Part shown: positions 59,865-64,000 of the stretch, in pieces
Numbering within the stretch: position 1 is the first letter of the stretch
Layout of the letters: every line of letters begins with the position of its first letter
Origin: an uncultured Bacteroidales bacterium
GTDB lineage: Bacteria > Bacteroidota > Bacteroidia > Bacteroidales > P3
Length of the DNA: 64,000 bases
NCBI GenBank assembly: GCA_947168515.1
Contig: CAMVMF010000007.1
Coordinates: forward strand, 1 to 64,000
Direction: 5' to 3'
The notes under the pieces: generated by a model
Database searches by the model: none
Told to the model about the DNA's origin: nothing
The model's input: only the letters and a program-made list of their open reading frames with translations
Program-made: the position numbers and the translations under genes

Positions 59865-60338
59865 ATGAATATCACCCTACTAGTCATCTCTAAGACCGAT
59901 ATTGCTTACTTGCAACAAGGCATTGACGAGTACTGTAAACGGCTTAAACACTATGTCAACTTCAAACTTGAAGTCATACCGGCTCTCAAAGACCAGAAAG
60001 GAGCCTCGCCTGAAGAAATCAAAGAACGCGAAGCCGTGCTGCTGCTCAAAAAACTACAAGATGCCGACCGCATAGTCCTCCTCGACGAACATGGCAAAGA
60101 ACACACCTCGGTGGGCTTTTCACAATATCTACAAAAACAGATGAACGCCGGTATACGCTCGCTAGTCTTCGTAGTGGGAGGGGCCTTTGGTTTTGCCCCC
60201 AGCGTCCATGAAGCGGCACACGACAAAATATCCCTCTCGCAAATGACCTTCAACCATCAAATGGTGCGTCTTTTCTTTGTCGAGCAACTTTACCGAGCCT
60301 TCACTATTTTGCATCACGAACCTTATCACAACGAATAG
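59865..60338 (+). CDS. rlmH: 23S rRNA (pseudouridine1915-N3)-methyltransferase
   Basis: DRIVLLDEHGKEHTSVGFSQYLQ, LVFVVGGAFGFAPSV, LSQMTFNHQMVRLFFVEQLYRAFTILHHEPYHNE. Confidence 0.96.
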   Translation: MNITLLVISKTDIAYLQQGIDEYCKRLKHYVNFKLEVIPALKDQKGASPEEIKEREAVLLLKKLQDADRIVLLDEHGKEHTSVGFSQYLQKQMNAGIRSLVFVVGGAFGFAPSVHEAAHDKISLSQMTFNHQMVRLFFVEQLYRAFTILHHEPYHNE

Positions 60339-60411
60339 CATCATACTGCGCTTATAATACTAATCACAGTAACACACTAGCACATTAATATTAACTCAAT
60401 CACTCATTCTT

Positions 60412-60828
60412 ATGCAACTGAAACTCACCTACTCCGAAGTAGAAAACATGATTTCCCAAAAGGCAGGAAAAGAACTGCCCATGTGCTTTGGCGGCACACA
60501 CACCATCCGAATCAACTACAAAGTGCCCCTGATGGGATCAGTGGGTTTAGACATCACCGTCGAAGGCGTGCGAGGCTCCGATGTCATCCTCTCCTTTGGT
60601 GGCGGAGCCGGCATCGAATACATGTTACGGGCAGCTATCACCCAAGCAAAGAAACAGAACCCCCAAGCCGACACCATGGTGGAACTAATGGATGGCAACA
60701 AACTGCTACTACGCTTAGGACAAAACCCCAACCTTTCACCCATGTTTGAGAACATCACCGTACAAGATATCCACTTTGATGAGCAGTCCATCCTCATAGA
60801 CTTCATCCCAAAAGAATATCATAAATGA
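60412..60828 (+). CDS. Hypothetical protein
   Basis: Intact ORF coupled to the next gene (overlapping stop/start). Confidence 0.65.
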   Translation: MQLKLTYSEVENMISQKAGKELPMCFGGTHTIRINYKVPLMGSVGLDITVEGVRGSDVILSFGGGAGIEYMLRAAITQAKKQNPQADTMVELMDGNKLLLRLGQNPNLSPMFENITVQDIHFDEQSILIDFIPKEYHK

Positions 60829-61481
60829 CCCTCAACTACATTCATCACAGCTGCTTTGTCCTCTCAGAGCCGGAATTTCTGATCATATACGACTATTGGC
60901 AGGACCCACAGGGGCAGCTCCACCATCTTTTGGACGAAGCTGTGAGAGAGAAGAAGGAGGTATATTTTATCATTTCCCATTTCCATCAAGATCATTACAA
61001 TCAGGACATTCCCTTATGGTGTCAGAAGCATGACAAGTGGCATTTGCTGCCCTCCTACGACACGTTGAGGCGACGACGCATTGACAAAAACCTGCCCTTG
61101 GCCGTATTACGTTTTGGCGATGTGGTTGAAACGCGCCATTTCTCGCTCTACGTCTACCGATCCACTGACGTGGGAGTAAGCACGGTAACCCTGCTCCACG
61201 ATGGCACCACCCTATACCACGCCGGAGACAACAACAACTGGTATTTCACCGACCCCAACAATCCCGATGCCGACCGTGTGAAAGTATCACTGGATCAGAT
61301 GGAAAAGCTTTTTCTTTCCACCCTCCGCGACATCAAAAAAGATTTCCCTAAACTAGACCACGCCATGTTCCCCGTCGACCCACGGTTGGAGCAGGAAATG
61401 CTTCGTGGGCTCTTTCAACTACAACACGCCATTCCCATCGCTCACATCCACCCCATGCACTTCTGCTTATTCGAGCCTTAG
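60825..61481 (+). CDS. MBL-fold metallohydrolase
   Basis: FIISHFHQDHYNQDI, GTTLYHAGDNNNWYF, HIHPMHF. Confidence 0.88.
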   Translation: MTLNYIHHSCFVLSEPEFLIIYDYWQDPQGQLHHLLDEAVREKKEVYFIISHFHQDHYNQDIPLWCQKHDKWHLLPSYDTLRRRRIDKNLPLAVLRFGDVVETRHFSLYVYRSTDVGVSTVTLLHDGTTLYHAGDNNNWYFTDPNNPDADRVKVSLDQMEKLFLSTLRDIKKDFPKLDHAMFPVDPRLEQEMLRGLFQLQHAIPIAHIHPMHFCLFEP

Positions 61482-61536
61482 CAAATCCCTCAATAGAGAA
61501 CTAAGCGAAAACGAACTCACTTCAATAGAATTCAGA

Positions 61537-62790
61537 TTATTGTTGCCGTATCCAATACCATACATCCCTCAGAAGTATAAGAATCCGAGGCGTCACATGT
61601 ATACTAATCAAACCTAGTGCCAACATACCCAGAGCCATCCAGATTCCTTTGCAGCACAGAAACACTATAAATGTCACCAACAGATAAAGGAAAGTGGCGA
61701 AAAGTCTAATGCCGAAATTCACCGAACTGCGAAACTGCGGGTCCTTTATCTTGGCCTTGGTGATGAAATGTGTGGGCAGGTAAACTATCAAATTGCTCAA
61801 CAACCAATCTTTCCAAATAGGAGCAATAGCCCAAACAGTAAAGGATACAGCCAACAAGGCCAACAATGATTTTCTCAAGTTCCACCCCTTCGAGGCAAAC
61901 CACAGCGGCACACCTTTGCGGCTCAGATGGGCAGCATATGCCGCACCTTCGGCATATCTAGATGCCTTATCTTCTTCACTCATCAGGGCCATCTGATCGC
62001 TGATATGCTTGCGAGCCATAAAACGTCCCCAAGGATTGTTCTTCAAATGTAGTGTTCTGAGGGTCTCTTGTGTCTTAAGATGGCAGTAGGCATACTCGTC
62101 GGCATAATGTTCCTTGCTGCTCACATTGTGCATCTCCCGCCCAAGGCCCTCGCGTAGAGCGTCTCGCATCCGATTCAACGCCACAGGTTCATTAACCTCA
62201 TAATCTGCCATAAAGTGACGGACATCGATAGGTTTCCCAACGCTGACGCACACGTTGTGATAGACATCCTCATAATCGTCATAGTCAAGACCTACAGGGA
62301 CAATATACAGCGGTTTATCACCTAATTCTTTTTGCGTACCACAAGCGATACGGAACATGCCTTTGACTAACGGCAGCATCTGGTGTTTGTCATTGTGGGT
62401 ACCTTCCGCCATCAAACATAGCGGCACCCCATGCTCCAAGACTTGGCGGGAATTTTTAAAAACCTCATCATTGCGCGAGAGGTTATCGCGGCCATCTCTA
62501 ATGCGGTACACCGGGCCTATGCGCAAGAAGTTGAGTGCTTTGGCCTGTGCCTTCTTTTGGAATATGTCGGCACGGGCAAGGAAAGCAGTGGGCTTGGGTC
62601 GCAACAACAATATTATCAAAGCATCCATAAGAGCGTTCTGATGACATGGAGCTAAGATGTAGGCATCCTCTTTCGGCAGATTCTCCCTACCCTTAATCGT
62701 CACTGAGCGATAGTGATTGTAGGTGCCATAGTCTACCAAAGGACGCAGAATGGTGTAAAAAAAGTTAAAATCAGCCAACGTATTTTTCAT
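61537..62790 (-). CDS. Lysophospholipid/1-acyl-glycerol-3-phosphate acyltransferase family protein
   Basis: YILAPCHQNALMDALIILLL, LCLMAEGTHNDKHQMLPLVKGMFRIA. Confidence 0.9.
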   Translation of the reverse strand: MKNTLADFNFFYTILRPLVDYGTYNHYRSVTIKGRENLPKEDAYILAPCHQNALMDALIILLLRPKPTAFLARADIFQKKAQAKALNFLRIGPVYRIRDGRDNLSRNDEVFKNSRQVLEHGVPLCLMAEGTHNDKHQMLPLVKGMFRIACGTQKELGDKPLYIVPVGLDYDDYEDVYHNVCVSVGKPIDVRHFMADYEVNEPVALNRMRDALREGLGREMHNVSSKEHYADEYAYCHLKTQETLRTLHLKNNPWGRFMARKHISDQMALMSEEDKASRYAEGAAYAAHLSRKGVPLWFASKGWNLRKSLLALLAVSFTVWAIAPIWKDWLLSNLIVYLPTHFITKAKIKDPQFRSSVNFGIRLFATFLYLLVTFIVFLCCKGIWMALGMLALGLISIHVTPRILILLRDVWYWIRQQ

Positions 62791-62841
62791 GCTGCAAAAG
62801 TACAAAATAAAATCGACATTTTTGAGTTATTGGAAAAAAAT

Positions 62842-63450
62842 ATGAAGACTATCATGAAAAGACTCCTCTTCATCGTCCTCTTCCTAGCGCTCCTTCCGGC
62901 AGCCCTACCTGTTAATGGTCAAATAGTTGCCGAGCGCAAGGTCCGTTTTGGGGCCATCCTCGATGGCGACACAGTACCCTTCTATCACCTCAAGGAGGTG
63001 CGCATTCTTGAGTCTGGTTCTCTTCTCAGCCAACAAGAGATTCGCAAAAATCAGAAACTAATCCGCAACGTCAAAAAGATGCTTCCCTATGCCAAAATAG
63101 GCAAACAGCGACTCGACATGTTGGAGCGACAAGTGGCCGATTTACCCAAACGGGAGCGCAAAGAAGCCATCAAGGCTGCCGAGAAGAACCTACTTGCTGA
63201 CTACAGCGATGAGCTCAAGGAATGCACCATATCTCAGGGCAAAGTGCTGCTAAAACTCATCGACCGCGAAACGGGCCGCACATCATACGTCCTGGTCAAT
63301 GAATTGCGCGGAAAGCTCCGGGCTGGCGTCTACCAAACCTTCGCACGGCTCTTCGGCTACAACCTAAAAGCCGGATATGATCCAAAAAACAACAAGGAAG
63401 ACAACCTCATCGAACGCATTGTTCTATCTGTTGAGCGAGGGAAATTATAA
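62842..63450 (+). CDS. DUF4294 domain protein
   Basis: YHLKEVRIL, NVKKMLPYAKIGKQRLDML, TISQGKVLLKLIDRETGRTSYVLVNELRGKLRAGVYQTFARLFGYNLKAGYD. Confidence 0.85.
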   Translation: MKTIMKRLLFIVLFLALLPAALPVNGQIVAERKVRFGAILDGDTVPFYHLKEVRILESGSLLSQQEIRKNQKLIRNVKKMLPYAKIGKQRLDMLERQVADLPKRERKEAIKAAEKNLLADYSDELKECTISQGKVLLKLIDRETGRTSYVLVNELRGKLRAGVYQTFARLFGYNLKAGYDPKNNKEDNLIERIVLSVERGKL

Positions 63451-63599
63451 TATTATTAATCAGCAACAATACTACAGATCGCCTAAAGTCAGAGAGTATG
63501 ATTTTCAAGGACTGCCCCAGGCTCCAGAAGTCCCCTCTCTGAAAGAATGAACAAGATTTCTATCTCCGGCACATAAAGACCCTCCTAATTCTAGATGTA

Positions 63600-64000
63600 A
63601 TGCAAGCACGCTGTTTCCTTTCCGCAGTCCCTATGCGATCCGAACCCTCCGACAGGTCCGAAATGGTCAACCAACTTCTCCTTGGCGACACCTTTGACAT
63701 TCTTGAGCAAAGGCCCAACTGGTCCCGCATTCGCTGCCACTACGATGGTTATGAAGGATGGATTGACAACAAGCAATGGGAACCCATTACCCCCCAATCC
63801 TCCGTATGTCAATTTGCAGATGCCCCAATTCTCGACGACCCTACATGCTCTTCTCCCAGCCGTATTGCCATTGAGAAATTTCTTGGCGTGCCCTATCTAT
63901 GGGGTGGGCGAACAATCATGGGCATCGACTGCTCCGGTCTAACGCAAGTCTGTTTCAAAGCTTGTGGGATACGGCTTCTCCGCGACGCCTCACAGCAAGC
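63600..64000 (+). CDS. NlpC/P60 family peptidase with SH3 domain (truncated by window end)
   Basis: YEGWIDNKQW; FLGVPYLWGGRTIMGIDCSGLTQVCFKACGIRLLRDASQQ. Confidence 0.88.
   Translation, partial: MQARCFLSAVPMRSEPSDRSEMVNQLLLGDTFDILEQRPNWSRIRCHYDGYEGWIDNKQWEPITPQSSVCQFADAPILDDPTCSSPSRIAIEKFLGVPYLWGGRTIMGIDCSGLTQVCFKACGIRLLRDASQQ

Overview
This is a Bacteroidota (Bacteroidales-like) chromosomal window. The evidence is TAnnTTTG-type promoters, a gldKLMN/PorP type IX secretion locus, a T9SS C-terminal sorting domain protein, UpxY, DUF4248, DUF5020 and DUF4294. Most of it is ordinary housekeeping or envelope sequence: a cobalamin-riboswitch/BtuB-like/BtuG-like locus, nitroreductases, an SMUBP2-like helicase, an NCS2 permease, the gldKLMN locus, rluA, miaB, a TrkA/TrkH/TrkH cluster, rlmH and a lysophospholipid acyltransferase. 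The main accessory feature is a compact integrated element of about 6.2 kb (about 41774-47992) in the 3' end of tRNA-Val(CAC). It is bounded by a 15-bp perfect direct repeat and carries a near-identical 32-bp repeat inside each end (28/32 match). Its cargo is a tyrosine integrase, an excisionase-like protein, an HTH protein, a PD-(D/E)XK-like nuclease, a DUF5681-like protein, unknown ORFs, a noncoding block with tandem repeats, and a toxin-antitoxin pair whose toxin has an in-frame TAA. A second accessory locus (16.2-17.1 kb) is a Panacea/DUF4065 antitoxin-like gene overlapping an uncharacterised partner, a candidate PanAT-type toxin-antitoxin pair. Structured noncoding candidates include an orphan promoter with a short hairpin transcript (about 16.07 kb) and a potential pseudoknot in the leader of a lipoprotein gene (about 32.88 kb). 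Family assignments come from reading the translations; no database search was run.
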